A DNA stretch of 64,000 bases from Candidatus Rifleibacterium amylolyticum (GTDB lineage Bacteria; Muiribacteriota; Ozemobacteria; Ozemobacterales; Ozemobacteraceae): positions 248,001 through 312,000 of the forward strand of contig JAACJG010000006.1 of NCBI GenBank assembly GCA_009917695.1, given 5' to 3'. Position 1 is the stretch's first letter. Every line of letters begins with the position of its first letter. Below the pieces are notes generated by a model, which saw only the letters and a program-made list of their open reading frames with translations, ran no database searches and was not told the origin of the DNA. The position numbers and the translations under genes are program-made. Below, piece after piece: positions 43,350-52,839 of the stretch.

Positions 43350-45635
43350 GTGGCAAACTGCAATATCTGCAACAAAGAAATAGACGAAGGTTATATCTGC
43401 GTAGACTGTGCCAGGATTCAACGACAGCAGTCAGGTCAGACACCTGCACCACCCCCTGCGGCAGGGCAACGCCCTGGGACAGGAGGATTCTCGCTCAACA
43501 GTCTGCGCGGATCGCCAACGTCTCCGCCTCCGATACGACCAGCTTCTTCCGCAGGAGCGCCGCCGCAACCCTCAGCAGCATCCCCGTTAACACCACCCAA
43601 AGCCATACCCAGGCCAGCAGCAGCGCCGCCCCCGCCCAATAAACCGGCAGAGGCGTTTTCTCTGTCGGGAGCGTCGCGACAACCTTCATCAGCGCTCCCT
43701 TCAGAACCACCGACATCTTCTAACGAAGATCACGAGAGGGAAGAACCCCTCAACTTTACAAATCTCGATTTCAGTGGCACAACCCAGGAACAGCCGCCTG
43801 TTCAGGCATATGACCAGACCCCTCCGGCACAACAGGTGACAGAACCACCAGCACCTGAGCCAGCACCTGAGCCAGAACCAGTTCCGGCACCAGCCATGCC
43901 AAAGCCGGCGGCAGCAAGGCCGCCAGTTTTGTCACAACCAGCTGCAAGCCCAGCACCGAGTCGGCGCCCGGCTCTCAATGTCGAAAGACCGGCCGACACG
44001 CCAGCAGCTCCTTCCGAGGAACAGCAGCAGATACAACGTGAAGTCTACAGTTCAGATATGACCGGCTACGGTGACGAAGAACTTGAAATTGCAGTTCTGG
44101 CCGGCATAATGAAAGACTCATTCATTCTTGACAGCCTTAAAGGGAAAGGCCTGATGGCCGGCCTGTTTTCGACGCGCTTCACCCGCGCTATCTATCAGAG
44201 CGTTCTCTCGCTGCGCGAAGAAAGCCCTGAGCTCAGCAGTCTCGACCGTATAGTGCTCAAAAACAAGCTGCGCCAGCTCAACCTCTGGGATAATTCGGTT
44301 CAGGCGATGATAGAAAAAATTGTAGCCGAGCCACCGCCCGAACTCGACCGCGCCCTTCACTTTCTTGAACTGATGAAAGAGCAGGCCCTCAAACGCAAAC
44401 TAAAGGAAGTATCGCACAATATTTCCGAATTCATCGAAAAGCCGGCCGATCACGCTAATGAGAACATAGAGACTTTTACCAACAAGATCATTCAGGATGT
44501 GCGCAATATTCAGAAAGCGCGCACAACCAAGCGCATCAACCTGGTCAAGGAAGAAATGCGCGATATCATCGGCGACATCGAAAATCGCGAGCAGGTCGGC
44601 GAAATCGAAATAATCGGTTACTCCTTCGAGCCGATGCACTACTTGAACATGGCAATATCAGGTTTCAGAAAAGGCTTTATGTATGCTATCGCCGGCGCGC
44701 CACGGCGAGGTAAAACGACTTTTACCCTGGAACTGGCTACCAGGGTGGCAACGATCAACAAGATTCCGGTACTTTTCTTTACTTACGAACAGACCAAGAA
44801 AAATCTGACCTACCGTCTGCTCGCCAAAGAAAGCCGCCTCAATCCAGACACGCTGCAGCGCAAAAAAATCAGATCAGACATGATCTCTGACGCCAAGTTC
44901 ATGGGTGGCTGGAAAAAGATGCAGGAATATATGGATTATTTCTACATCATCGAAGCGACCAAAGAAGACACAGTCGATCGTATAAGGTCTTATGCATACA
45001 ATGCCATGCAGGATTTCAATACCGAAAACATCATGATCTTCGTCGATTATATCCAGAAAATGCCACTGTCGCGCAATTACATGGACGAAAAATTCAAGGT
45101 CGAAGAAATTTCGACCGAGCTCAAAGGGCTCAGCATCGAGCTCAACAACCCGATCATGACTATCAGTTCACTGTCAAAAGAAGGTTGTATGATCGATGCG
45201 ACGCCTGACTCAGAAAGACCGACAATGTATCACTGCAAGGGCAGCGGCGACCTCGAATACGACCTTGACTGTGCCATGATCCAGGCAAAGGACTGGGGCG
45301 ACACCAAAGAATTATATCAGCAGCTGCAACATAAAGCTGAAGAGCTTGGCAAAGATACGACACGTATTCCCAAAGTCGATGTGGTCAATCTCTACCTCGA
45401 CAAGAACCGCGATGCTCCTGAAGGTATCTTCTCAACCATACAATATCTGTTTTTCATCGAAGACAACAAGTTTATCGAGCTCGGGCCCAAGTTTGATGAT
45501 GACCGCTTCAGATTCAGCAAGATCGAAGAACTTGTTGATAAGCTCATCGAGCAGAACTTCATCGTTTTCTTTGACAAACCTCGCGATACCGCTTATAACA
45601 AAGGCCGCGTCTCAATCAAACTCAAAAACTTCTAA
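43350..45635 (+). CDS. DnaB-like RecA-fold ATPase with N-terminal zinc ribbon
   Basis: 761 aa from a GTG start preceded by CGGAGG. Residues 4-22 form a four-Cys zinc ribbon (CNICNKE, then YICVDC). About 200 Pro/Ala-rich, probably disordered residues follow. A helical region at about 240-370 resembles the DnaB N-terminal domain (LEIAVLAGIMKDSFILDSL). The RecA-like core has Walker A GAPRRGKTT (about 450), a DnaB-like EQTKKNLTYRLLAKESRLN segment, and Walker B IFVDYIQKM. It is likely a hexameric helicase or KaiC-like ATPase. Whether it is the replicative helicase or a specialised relative is unclear; no other replication genes are nearby. Confidence 0.78.
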   Translation: MANCNICNKEIDEGYICVDCARIQRQQSGQTPAPPPAAGQRPGTGGFSLNSLRGSPTSPPPIRPASSAGAPPQPSAASPLTPPKAIPRPAAAPPPPNKPAEAFSLSGASRQPSSALPSEPPTSSNEDHEREEPLNFTNLDFSGTTQEQPPVQAYDQTPPAQQVTEPPAPEPAPEPEPVPAPAMPKPAAARPPVLSQPAASPAPSRRPALNVERPADTPAAPSEEQQQIQREVYSSDMTGYGDEELEIAVLAGIMKDSFILDSLKGKGLMAGLFSTRFTRAIYQSVLSLREESPELSSLDRIVLKNKLRQLNLWDNSVQAMIEKIVAEPPPELDRALHFLELMKEQALKRKLKEVSHNISEFIEKPADHANENIETFTNKIIQDVRNIQKARTTKRINLVKEEMRDIIGDIENREQVGEIEIIGYSFEPMHYLNMAISGFRKGFMYAIAGAPRRGKTTFTLELATRVATINKIPVLFFTYEQTKKNLTYRLLAKESRLNPDTLQRKKIRSDMISDAKFMGGWKKMQEYMDYFYIIEATKEDTVDRIRSYAYNAMQDFNTENIMIFVDYIQKMPLSRNYMDEKFKVEEISTELKGLSIELNNPIMTISSLSKEGCMIDATPDSERPTMYHCKGSGDLEYDLDCAMIQAKDWGDTKELYQQLQHKAEELGKDTTRIPKVDVVNLYLDKNRDAPEGIFSTIQYLFFIEDNKFIELGPKFDDDRFRFSKIEELVDKLIEQNFIVFFDKPRDTAYNKGRVSIKLKNF

Positions 45636-45646
45636 CGAGGAATCCC

Positions 45647-47416
45647 ATGGCATTTTTATCTTCTGCCAGAAGGCTGTTGTCTGTACTGGTATACATATCT
45701 ACAATCTCCTGGCTGGCCAGTGTTCTTGCCGGTTGTTCCGCCGGCCAGAAAGGGCTTTTGACCATTACTCCCGAACAGTACTTTTATTCGGCCAAAGAAA
45801 GCCTCGAAACCATAGATGAACGCAATTACGAAATTCGCGACCTCGATGAAATCATCAGAATCCTCGAAAATGCCGAAAAGGACGCCAAAAAATCGGACAT
45901 CATCGACAAGTCACGCATGTATCTGGTGCTGGCCAATACTCTGAAGGCGCGCAAACTATACCAGACTGCGCTGATGAAGGGCGAATATGTCGCCAACCGC
46001 GCCGAACCGTTTTTTGTGGTTAATACCAAAGATGTTAAAGAAACCCTGCGTATTGCCAACAAGTGGCTGCGCTCATGCAATGCTCAGTTCAAAACCAATG
46101 CTTTACAGGCTGATCTGAACTTTGTCAGAGGCCTTTATCTGACCCAGAAAATGCTGACGCAACACAGCCGCGAAAGGAAAGAGAGTCTCAACGAAGCGGT
46201 TACCTCGCTGCGGCGCTGCCTTGGCCAGGCCCCGGCATTCAAAGCTGATTTTCGTCTGTTTGGTCGCGACCAGACAGAACGCGAAGTGCGAATGCGGCTG
46301 ATAGAAGTGCTGGCATTAGGCGGCCAGCAGGCCGAAGCCTACGCACTGCTCAGCGAATACAGTTTTGCCGCAACCACTCCGGCGCCAGGAACCGTCGACA
46401 TACAGGATGCCGCCTGGAACCACATGCGCGGCCTGACTCTGGCAATGATGGGTCGATACGAAGAAGCCGCAGAGGTTCTCGAAAAGTTCAAAATCATTGT
46501 TCCTCAGGATTATCCACAAGTTGACGAAGCGCTGTGGCTGCTGGAAGGGGTATTCGACCGTCTTGCCGAGATCAGACGCGAAGACCGCTATAAAATGGAA
46601 GCCCGCATTGTTGCAGCCATGCTGAAAAAGCTCAAGGGCCCATTTTCCAAAGAGCAATATTCAACTGCCGCCCACCTTTATCCACGCCTCATGCCTGGCG
46701 ACAACAGGTTTTACGAAGCAGTAACCCGATTTTACCGAGGTCGTTTTGCCGAAACCGTTGAACTGCTGGAACAACTGAACAATCGTGGTCTGATGTCGAG
46801 CAGCAACCGAATTTCGACCAGAATCATGCTGGTAGAAGCCATGCTGTATTCGGGCGCAACAATAACAGACGACCTGCTCGAAGAAATGGTGGCGCTTACC
46901 GAAAGCAGCTCATTGACTCCTCTACAGTCTGAGAGAGTAGGATATCTTCTGGCGAGATATGTCATGGATGCTGATGAAAAATTTTCGCAACGCCGCGTCG
47001 ATCATGAGGGACAAAGCTTTATCAAAAGTATTACCGGCAAACCCTGGGCGCTCGAGCTTACTCATAAAAGAGGCGTGGTCAAGCGCGCAAAAAAACCGGT
47101 GAGATCGAGAAATCTTAAAGAACAGGATGCCGACGAAGAAGTAGAACGCGAACCCGGCAGCCTGACAGCAGAGGCCTACGCCAACCGCGCCGAAGACTGG
47201 GTGGTAAGCGCTAACATGTACCTGGTCACGCTGCCAGAGCTGCATCTTTTGGGCACCGGCCGCATTGTCGGGCGCGAGAGTGAAGGTGAAGGCTGGGTTT
47301 TCAAAGATGAACAGATCGACGCCATTCGCCGCCGCCAACGCTACCTGGTAATTCTGGAATTCGACAACAGCGACAGCGAAAAATCCTTACAGGGAATGCT
47401 GTTCAGACCTAAATAA
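45647..47416 (+). CDS. TPR lipoprotein (unknown role)
   Basis: 589 aa. The signal peptide ends in a lipobox (SVLAGCSAG, Cys at about 29), so the mature protein should be lipid-anchored. The body is helical with TPR-like repeats (for example LTLAMMGRYEEAAEVLEKF and VTRFYRGRFAETVELLEQL). A basic stretch (KKPVRSRNLKE) and a short beta C-terminal part (LVILEFDNSD) close it. GAGGAAT precedes the ATG, 11 bases after the DnaB-like gene. It could be a scaffold for an envelope complex such as the pili or outer-membrane machinery nearby; this is context only. Confidence 0.72.
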   Translation: MAFLSSARRLLSVLVYISTISWLASVLAGCSAGQKGLLTITPEQYFYSAKESLETIDERNYEIRDLDEIIRILENAEKDAKKSDIIDKSRMYLVLANTLKARKLYQTALMKGEYVANRAEPFFVVNTKDVKETLRIANKWLRSCNAQFKTNALQADLNFVRGLYLTQKMLTQHSRERKESLNEAVTSLRRCLGQAPAFKADFRLFGRDQTEREVRMRLIEVLALGGQQAEAYALLSEYSFAATTPAPGTVDIQDAAWNHMRGLTLAMMGRYEEAAEVLEKFKIIVPQDYPQVDEALWLLEGVFDRLAEIRREDRYKMEARIVAAMLKKLKGPFSKEQYSTAAHLYPRLMPGDNRFYEAVTRFYRGRFAETVELLEQLNNRGLMSSSNRISTRIMLVEAMLYSGATITDDLLEEMVALTESSSLTPLQSERVGYLLARYVMDADEKFSQRRVDHEGQSFIKSITGKPWALELTHKRGVVKRAKKPVRSRNLKEQDADEEVEREPGSLTAEAYANRAEDWVVSANMYLVTLPELHLLGTGRIVGRESEGEGWVFKDEQIDAIRRRQRYLVILEFDNSDSEKSLQGMLFRPK

Positions 47417-47508
47417 GCAAAACCCCGGTAACATTTTCTTCCTGTACATTGCGGAGCATGCAAGTTTTTCTTATACTTACAAAAGATGTTCAAGGGAGGT
47501 TGTTTATT

Positions 47509-48258
47509 ATGGTTTATCAACTCGTTAAAAATCGACAGTTCAATCTGTTCTTACTAGCTTCGTTCATATTCGCCATTCTCATCGTGCCGGCTACGGCAGA
47601 AGCCGGAATTCTCGGCAGCATACTCAACGCGGCACGCCCATATGCCAAAGTTCTTGGCAAGATCGCTGGCGCAGTAGCCGGTGCGTCACTGTGTGCCGGC
47701 TTCGTTCCGCCACTGGGCATGATTGCCGGTGGTATTGCCGGCTGGATAGTCGGTGGAATAGTCACTGGCTACGCAACTGGCAGTCTGAGTAATCTGGCAG
47801 CACTTGGTGGCGCAGCCGCAGGTGTTATGGCGCTCTCTTCTTTCGGCCCGGTCGGTTATGTTGCCGGCGCCCTGATCGGCGGCTTTCTCGGCAAAACCGC
47901 AATGGCTCTTCTGCACAAAGCAGACCGCGAAGCCACCGGTGGCATACTGTTCATGACCGGAGGTTCGGCACCGGCCACGACTTCAGGCGTAGCCCTCTCA
48001 CCTGAAGTTCCCGTATCTCTTGACAACGCTGCTCCAGCTCCGCTGCCGGTAACTTCAAGTGTCAGCAATGGCGGATCGGTAACCATAGCACCCAGCACCG
48101 AAGAAATCAGAAAGGCCGATGCTGCTTATCGCAATGCCTACCAGGCATATATCAGTGCAACCCGCGAAAGCAATTCAAAGAACATCAGCGAAACTCATAA
48201 GGCTTATCTGAAAGCCCTCGAAGACTACAAAAAACTGACCGGCAAAGATCCTCAGTAA
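47509..48258 (+). CDS. Exported glycine-zipper protein (unknown)
   Basis: 249 aa. I chose the ATG at 47509 (MVYQLVKNRQFN) because AAGGGAGG precedes it, rather than a TTG at 47449. A signal peptide (about 8-32, ending in ATAEA) is followed by strongly glycine/alanine-zipper membrane-type stretches (GMIAGGIAGWIVGGIVTG, then GYVAGALIGGFLG). A Pro/Ser linker and a charged helix (ADAAYRNAYQAYISATRES) follow. Glycine-zipper proteins often insert in or span the outer membrane. No function can be given. It is last in the + strand group and ends in a good terminator. Confidence 0.7.
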   Translation: MVYQLVKNRQFNLFLLASFIFAILIVPATAEAGILGSILNAARPYAKVLGKIAGAVAGASLCAGFVPPLGMIAGGIAGWIVGGIVTGYATGSLSNLAALGGAAAGVMALSSFGPVGYVAGALIGGFLGKTAMALLHKADREATGGILFMTGGSAPATTSGVALSPEVPVSLDNAAPAPLPVTSSVSNGGSVTIAPSTEEIRKADAAYRNAYQAYISATRESNSKNISETHKAYLKALEDYKKLTGKDPQ

Positions 48259-48273
48259 ACTGCTGAAACGCAA

Positions 48274-48309
48274 AACCACCACCCGACTGATGTCTGGTGG
48301 TGGTTTTTT
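48274..48309 (+). terminator. Rho-independent terminator of the glycine-zipper gene
   Basis: AACCACCACC / GGTGGTGGTT stem with a 12-base loop and a T tract, 16 bases after the stop codon. Confidence 0.88.
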
Positions 48310-48356
48310 ATTGCTCGTTTATCAGTCAATATGGTTGCTATATAGCATTTTATTTT

Positions 48357-48437
48357 GTCATCGCGAGGAGCGAAGCGACGCGGCGATCTCTTTGAGCATT
48401 GGGACTGCTTCGTCGGGCTGGCCCGTCTCGCAGTGAC
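48357..48437. repeat. Dispersed intergenic repeat of the GTCATCGCGAG type
   Basis: An 81-base element whose ends form an imperfect inverted repeat (GTCATCGCGAG ... CTCGCAGTGAC), with internal AGCGAAGCGAC and GACTGCTTCGTC. The same kind of sequence is scattered between genes in many unrelated bacteria. The rest of the 286-base gap to 48544 holds the terminator above and nothing else I can name. Confidence 0.7.
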
Positions 48438-48544
48438 GGGTTTTTGTTTTTTGATGACGATTACGAGCACCGTTTCGCTGCGCGCGAATAATTGTTCGGA
48501 TGAATGATTAGAGAAGGGTGTGAAAGCAATACAACGAGGGGTAA

Positions 48545-49180
48545 CTACTGAGTGGCCTGGAGCAGCCAGTTGACCTTGCGCGGGGTGATCATCATGAAAA
48601 AAGACTTAACCCGGGGATCCTCATCTGGATTTTCAAGAATCTTAGCTTTTTCATCTTCAGCAAGCCGATCGAATTTTTCGGTGTAAAGAATCTTCATCGA
48701 AACTTTGAACCAGACCTTGGAGTTCAGTGCCAGCTCAGATTCGACAAAAGCATTGGAGTCACGATAGCTCGAGTCGTAGGTAAATTCAAGAATCTGTCCG
48801 TCGTTGAAAAGGAACGGGCGCATCTGGCTCGGATGCGGATTGGGTTCTGAAAGCGCACCTTTTTTATCTCTGGCCAGACGACGAGTCTCGGGATCGAAAT
48901 GATAAAGCACGGTTTCAGTTGGCGAAAGCGGAATCTGAAGAATATCTTCATAAACCACGGGCTTGTCATGAGCGTTACGCAACTCGTTGCGAATACCCGA
49001 CATGATGATTCGCGTTGTCTGAAGAATGTCGAGTCGATTGCGGGATTGTGTAAAAGAGGTTCTGACCATGCGAAGAATCTGATACAGAGAGGTAGAAAGC
49101 AGCACAAACAGTCCAACTGCAAATATCAGCTCGATGATCGTCGTACCGGTAGTTCTTTTACGCCTGAACATTCTCATCAA
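48545..49180 (-). CDS. Pseudopilin-like protein (PilW/GspJ type)
   Basis: 211 aa. The N-terminus has a basic leader and a prepilin-type hydrophobic helix (GTTIIELIFAVGLFVLLSTS, Glu at +5 relative to the likely cleavage). It continues with an alpha-helical spine (LDILQTTRIIMSGIRNEL) and a beta-rich globular part, as in GspJ/PilW minor pilins. It would be processed by a prepilin peptidase and sit at the tip of a pilus or pseudopilus. It overlaps the previous gene by 4 bases and ends the operon. The leader residue before the helix is Gly-Thr-Thr, an unusual cleavage context. Confidence 0.78.
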   Translation of the reverse strand: MMRMFRRKRTTGTTIIELIFAVGLFVLLSTSLYQILRMVRTSFTQSRNRLDILQTTRIIMSGIRNELRNAHDKPVVYEDILQIPLSPTETVLYHFDPETRRLARDKKGALSEPNPHPSQMRPFLFNDGQILEFTYDSSYRDSNAFVESELALNSKVWFKVSMKILYTEKFDRLAEDEKAKILENPDEDPRVKSFFMMITPRKVNWLLQATQ

Positions 49181-49623
49181 TAGAAATTATACCTCGGGTC
49201 GGTAAGCAGTGAAACAAAAGTCAGAACCGGCACGTCATCACTTGCCGTGCGATGCTTTGAAACTACGGTAATCTTGATGCGCAACAGATAAAGTGGCTTG
49301 GCATTTTTTGGCAGTGGCATAACCGGCTGCAAAGTCGGCTCAAAATGCATCTCAAAACCGTTTTTGTCGGCGGTCTTAACCAGTTCCATGTATTCTTCAT
49401 CGTTTTGCAGCTTTTGCGCCTTATCGTAACCGAGAGTTCTGGCAAGTTCTATTGCCGAAGTCCCAAAAAGCGTCGCCATGGTTCGGGTATCTGCGCGCAC
49501 AATACGCTTCTGACCAGATTGCATCAGCGAGTAAATCGGCAGAATTCCGGCGGTAATCATCATAATGACTATGAGTATTTCCACCAGAGAGAAGCCACTA
49601 TTTACTCTTGATCTGTTCATCAC
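49177..49623 (-). CDS. Pseudopilin-like protein (PilV/GspI type)
   Basis: 148 aa. A short leader ends in NSG, then FSLVEILIVIMMITAGILPI, a classic prepilin type III signal with Glu5. The remainder is small, with a beta-rich end (FVSLLTDPRYNFY). Length and position between the GspK/PilX-like and GspJ/PilW-like genes suggest GspI/PilV. It overlaps both neighbours by 4 bases. Confidence 0.83.
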   Translation of the reverse strand: MMNRSRVNSGFSLVEILIVIMMITAGILPIYSLMQSGQKRIVRADTRTMATLFGTSAIELARTLGYDKAQKLQNDEEYMELVKTADKNGFEMHFEPTLQPVMPLPKNAKPLYLLRIKITVVSKHRTASDDVPVLTFVSLLTDPRYNFY

Positions 49624-52166
49624 TCGCGCTCGTACTTCCAGTCAAACTTGCCAACGCCGCCGGTAACTATCTTGGCGACATACTGCTGATCCATCAGTTG
49701 CGGCATGGCATTTCGCCAGATGCCGTTGAGTGCGTTATAAACTATAACATTCTCACCAGGCGTTGCAAAATGTTCTTCAAGATTCAAATATGGCGTAACG
49801 ACCGAGCCTTTTATGGTTACCGGTTTATCGCCAATCACCTGCAGCGGCTCAGAAACCGAAATAAGGTTCGCTTCGACATAACAGCGACTGGCCTGGGCAT
49901 TCGTAGTTCTGATAACAATCTGCGGCGCGATAATCGTAATCATATCATTACCGATAGATGAAGAGAAATTGTTTACATCAGTATCGACACCGACCAGATC
50001 GCCTTCAATCAGCACCTTACCGCCACCCATCATCGGGCTGGAATAAATAATACTGTGCCCGCGGAAACGCAGATTTCTCAGGCCAAGCGGCTCTGAGTCG
50101 TTCAAAGCGAGAATGCCGTTAAGTTCAAGAACCTGATTGTTGGCGCCACTGCGATATGCCGCGACTTCATTGATGTATTTGAATTCAAAGCGGTCATAAG
50201 AAGTGCCGCCGATAGCAACAGTAGTGCGTCCGCGGAAAAAATCTTCGGTGCTACGTGGGATAAAGTAGAAATCAAGCAGATACGAACTATAGGCGTCGGG
50301 CAGGGCATGCCACAGCGCGCCCTCATAGAATTCGAGCATAGGACTGTTTTTGATGACCTGATCCATGCCTTTCGGAATCTGATCGTATGGATACGGAAAG
50401 TTTTCGAGGAAGCCGCCGAGTGCGTCTTCGAGAGGGCCTTTGTATTCTTTGGTTTCGCCGCGGGTGCGCTGCAAAAAGTTGCTGAGACCGCGATTATAAA
50501 GCTCGACCCCTGAGTCGCTCATAAAGTTGCCGTATTTATCGAGCTCTTTAAGACCATCAGGCAGCTTGTCCCAGTTCTGATAGATCTTTTCGGCAAACTC
50601 GGTCGAAACTCCTGCCAGAACAAAAAGATCTCTCGCCTGAGTAGCATTCAGTTCGGTGTCTCCTTTTATGTTGAGAGAAGCCACGATCGGACCTGCGGTT
50701 GCAATAAACGGCAACTCGAAGGGTTCACCGCCATCGGGGTGAATCTGCACTGCCCTGAAATACTGACGCATGGCCGGCCCATAAACCAATGTCGGCGAAA
50801 GCCTGGTGGCATCAGCCGGAGAATCCGGGGCCAGTCGTGAACCGCCAATAGGCGGCATATTACCGAAAATATCGAGTCCGCTTCGGTCAAGCGGCGGCAT
50901 CAGACGAGCCTTCATCATTGCTTCGCTTGAATTTGGCGCACCCGGCGTCTGGTTGATCAGCTCACCGGTGTGGGTCTTGTAAGATTGAAAACAGTTGATA
51001 AAAGAAGGTGGCCCGTCGGTCAGCGGCTCAATAAGTTCTTTGCCCGAACCAACGTTAAAAAGTCTGATTTTGTGTTTGTTGTTCCAGCCGGTTGTCCAGA
51101 GAATGCCGTCTTTAGTCTTCTTCTGCCCCTGGAGTTCCATGAAGTCCTTGACGTAATCTTTCATGCCGTGCCACGGCACATCGAAACGCAGATAGAAGTT
51201 CTCCTGGCCGTTAACCTGCCGGGCATTGCGATCGTTCGGATCGACGTTGGAACCAAACAAAAGCTTGGCACCGTTGGTAGAGCGTACTATAACCGCGGGG
51301 CCGGCCTGTAAAAGGCTGTTGAGATCCTGGCCGAGGTATACCCGACCTGGCGGTGTCAGAGCTTTGTTACCAAACTGGGCAAGATCGGTCTCCCAGCTGC
51401 TGGCGTTGTTGAGGGCGTTAAAATCTTTGCGGATTGCGTTCCAGCCATGATCAAGTCGCAGCAGACCAACCGACGGCTTGTTGTCGTCACGCTTGATACC
51501 TTCCTGCAGGCCGCTGGCAGATTCATGGTGATTGAAGTGCGAACCGCCGTAAACGCTGCCATCTTTAACATAAAGTGTAAAATAGTTGAAAGGTGGCACA
51601 AAGGTTTTAACAACTCTGATCAGAAATTTAAGCGAAACCTTTGCGGTATGCCCGCGATAGGTGACTTTTGCCCTGACTTCGAGCTCACCCTGCTTTTCTT
51701 TCTTATCCTGCTTGATCTTATAAAGCACCTGCTCGCCATTCGCGGCTTCGACAGCGTTGATGTGCTGAAGCTTGATCACGGCATCGACGAGAAAATCCTT
51801 TGATTCAACGAGACCCCGGCCAAACTGTATGCCGTATATCTGTCGCGCGGTTTCTCGCGTATATGCCGTTAATTTGGCTACCTGGCTCGCTTCCAGGGGT
51901 ATTTCCTGGCTGACATCGACAGTGTGCGAACGAAGAACCTTGTAAAGCTGGTTATTATCGTCGTCGTGATTGAGAGAGTTCTTGAGACGCGCGACAAATT
52001 CTTCGACGGCCGCTTCGGCCAGATTAAAAGCGACTTCTGATTCATACGACATGGCAGAAGAGTAATCTTCTGAACCAGTAAAAAATGTCAGAGAAAAGCC
52101 AAGAATGAAAAGAACGGTCATACAGGTCAGGGTAAGAAGAAAGATCGATCCGCTCTTATTCGGCAT
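49620..52166 (-). CDS. Very large PilX/GspK-like minor pilin
   Basis: 848 aa from the ATG at 52166 (MPNKSGSIFLLTLTCMTVLF), which has GGGGAGGG before it and overlaps the lipoprotein gene by 11 bases. The N-terminal hydrophobic segment followed by FNLAEAAVEEFVARLKNSL is typical of PilX/GspK proteins, which lack Glu5. These are usually 200-350 residues. The remaining ~700 residues have no recognised domain, though GPAVIVRSTNGAKLLFGS and IEGDLVGVDTDVNNFSS suggest beta-rich, possibly surface-exposed structure. It is probably the tip or adhesive component of the pilus; this is inference. Confidence 0.72.
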   Translation of the reverse strand: MPNKSGSIFLLTLTCMTVLFILGFSLTFFTGSEDYSSAMSYESEVAFNLAEAAVEEFVARLKNSLNHDDDNNQLYKVLRSHTVDVSQEIPLEASQVAKLTAYTRETARQIYGIQFGRGLVESKDFLVDAVIKLQHINAVEAANGEQVLYKIKQDKKEKQGELEVRAKVTYRGHTAKVSLKFLIRVVKTFVPPFNYFTLYVKDGSVYGGSHFNHHESASGLQEGIKRDDNKPSVGLLRLDHGWNAIRKDFNALNNASSWETDLAQFGNKALTPPGRVYLGQDLNSLLQAGPAVIVRSTNGAKLLFGSNVDPNDRNARQVNGQENFYLRFDVPWHGMKDYVKDFMELQGQKKTKDGILWTTGWNNKHKIRLFNVGSGKELIEPLTDGPPSFINCFQSYKTHTGELINQTPGAPNSSEAMMKARLMPPLDRSGLDIFGNMPPIGGSRLAPDSPADATRLSPTLVYGPAMRQYFRAVQIHPDGGEPFELPFIATAGPIVASLNIKGDTELNATQARDLFVLAGVSTEFAEKIYQNWDKLPDGLKELDKYGNFMSDSGVELYNRGLSNFLQRTRGETKEYKGPLEDALGGFLENFPYPYDQIPKGMDQVIKNSPMLEFYEGALWHALPDAYSSYLLDFYFIPRSTEDFFRGRTTVAIGGTSYDRFEFKYINEVAAYRSGANNQVLELNGILALNDSEPLGLRNLRFRGHSIIYSSPMMGGGKVLIEGDLVGVDTDVNNFSSSIGNDMITIIAPQIVIRTTNAQASRCYVEANLISVSEPLQVIGDKPVTIKGSVVTPYLNLEEHFATPGENVIVYNALNGIWRNAMPQLMDQQYVAKIVTGGVGKFDWKYERE

Positions 52167-52707
52167 ACTTTCCCTCCCCTTGAGTGAGAGCCATGTCAAT
52201 TACCTGCTGACTCATCGCACCTTCTTCGAAAGACTGACGAAAGCGCGGGTCTTTTTGCAGGGTTTCCATTAATTCGAGCATTTTTCGCATCGCCCTACCT
52301 CTTCGGCTCGGTTTTGCCGTTTTGTGATAGATCATAGCAGAAAGATACCAGGTTTGCATTTCGAGGTAGGGGTCTTCATTGATTTCCATCTGCACGCGTT
52401 CGACCTCGCGCAGGGCCCCATCAAAATTCTCTTTCTGGAACATTTCAAACGAGAGTTCGAGACGACGATAAAGCTCCTGGGTTCGCCGGTCCTTTTCACG
52501 TTCAGGCAGTTGTGGATCGACAAGCACCGATGCTTCTCCGCTATTCTGGACTTCAGTTTGAGAGCCAACCCGGCTGACGGACTTCACAGGGTTCTCAGGA
52601 AAAATGTTTCGGATGGGCCGCGGGCCTGTTTTTGTACAGCAACCAGTACAGCAGAGAACGACTGCCATGACATTCAGGATGAGCAGCCATCTGGTGTTTC
52701 TGAGCAA
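52156..52707 (-). CDS. Putative lipoprotein of the minor-pilin operon
   Basis: 183 aa. An N-terminal hydrophobic stretch (WLLILNVMAVVLCCTGC) ends in a Cys-rich lipobox-like site, so it is probably lipid-anchored. A polar linker (about 30-70) leads into a helical TPR-like domain (LYRRLELSFEMFQKENFDGA, then ALREVERVQMEINEDPYLE). It is the first gene of the four-gene minor-pilin operon and may be its outer-membrane or pilotin-like partner. I do not recognise a family. Confidence 0.65.
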   Translation of the reverse strand: MLRNTRWLLILNVMAVVLCCTGCCTKTGPRPIRNIFPENPVKSVSRVGSQTEVQNSGEASVLVDPQLPEREKDRRTQELYRRLELSFEMFQKENFDGALREVERVQMEINEDPYLEMQTWYLSAMIYHKTAKPSRRGRAMRKMLELMETLQKDPRFRQSFEEGAMSQQVIDMALTQGEGKYAE

Positions 52708-52742
52708 AGCAAATTTCCTGTAACCACGATATAGTTCTCATA

Positions 52743-52771
52743 ATAGTACCCCATAGAGAATGTAAAGTCAA
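52743..52771 (-). promoter_or_regulatory. Sigma-70-type promoter of the minor-pilin operon
   Basis: Minus strand TTGACT (52771-52766), 17 bases, TACTAT (52748-52743), 35 bases before the lipoprotein start. Confidence 0.62.
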
Positions 52772-52804
52772 TCAAACTGGTTGCAGAGGTCAATTAAACT
52801 TGCC

Positions 52805-52833
52805 TTGACAAGCCTCTGTATTCAGGCTAAAAT
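52805..52833 (+). promoter_or_regulatory. Strong sigma-70-type promoter of the cupin/pil operon
   Basis: TTGACA (52805-52810), 17 bases, TAAAAT (52828-52833). The cupin ATG at 52840 is where transcription should begin, and no ribosome site precedes it. Confidence 0.75.
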
Positions 52834-52839
52834 CTGCAC

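Noticed and set aside
48252-48470. Minus-strand 72-codon frame with RRASPTKQSQ-like peptide
   Set aside because: It is the translation of a dispersed intergenic repeat, a common false gene in many genomes.
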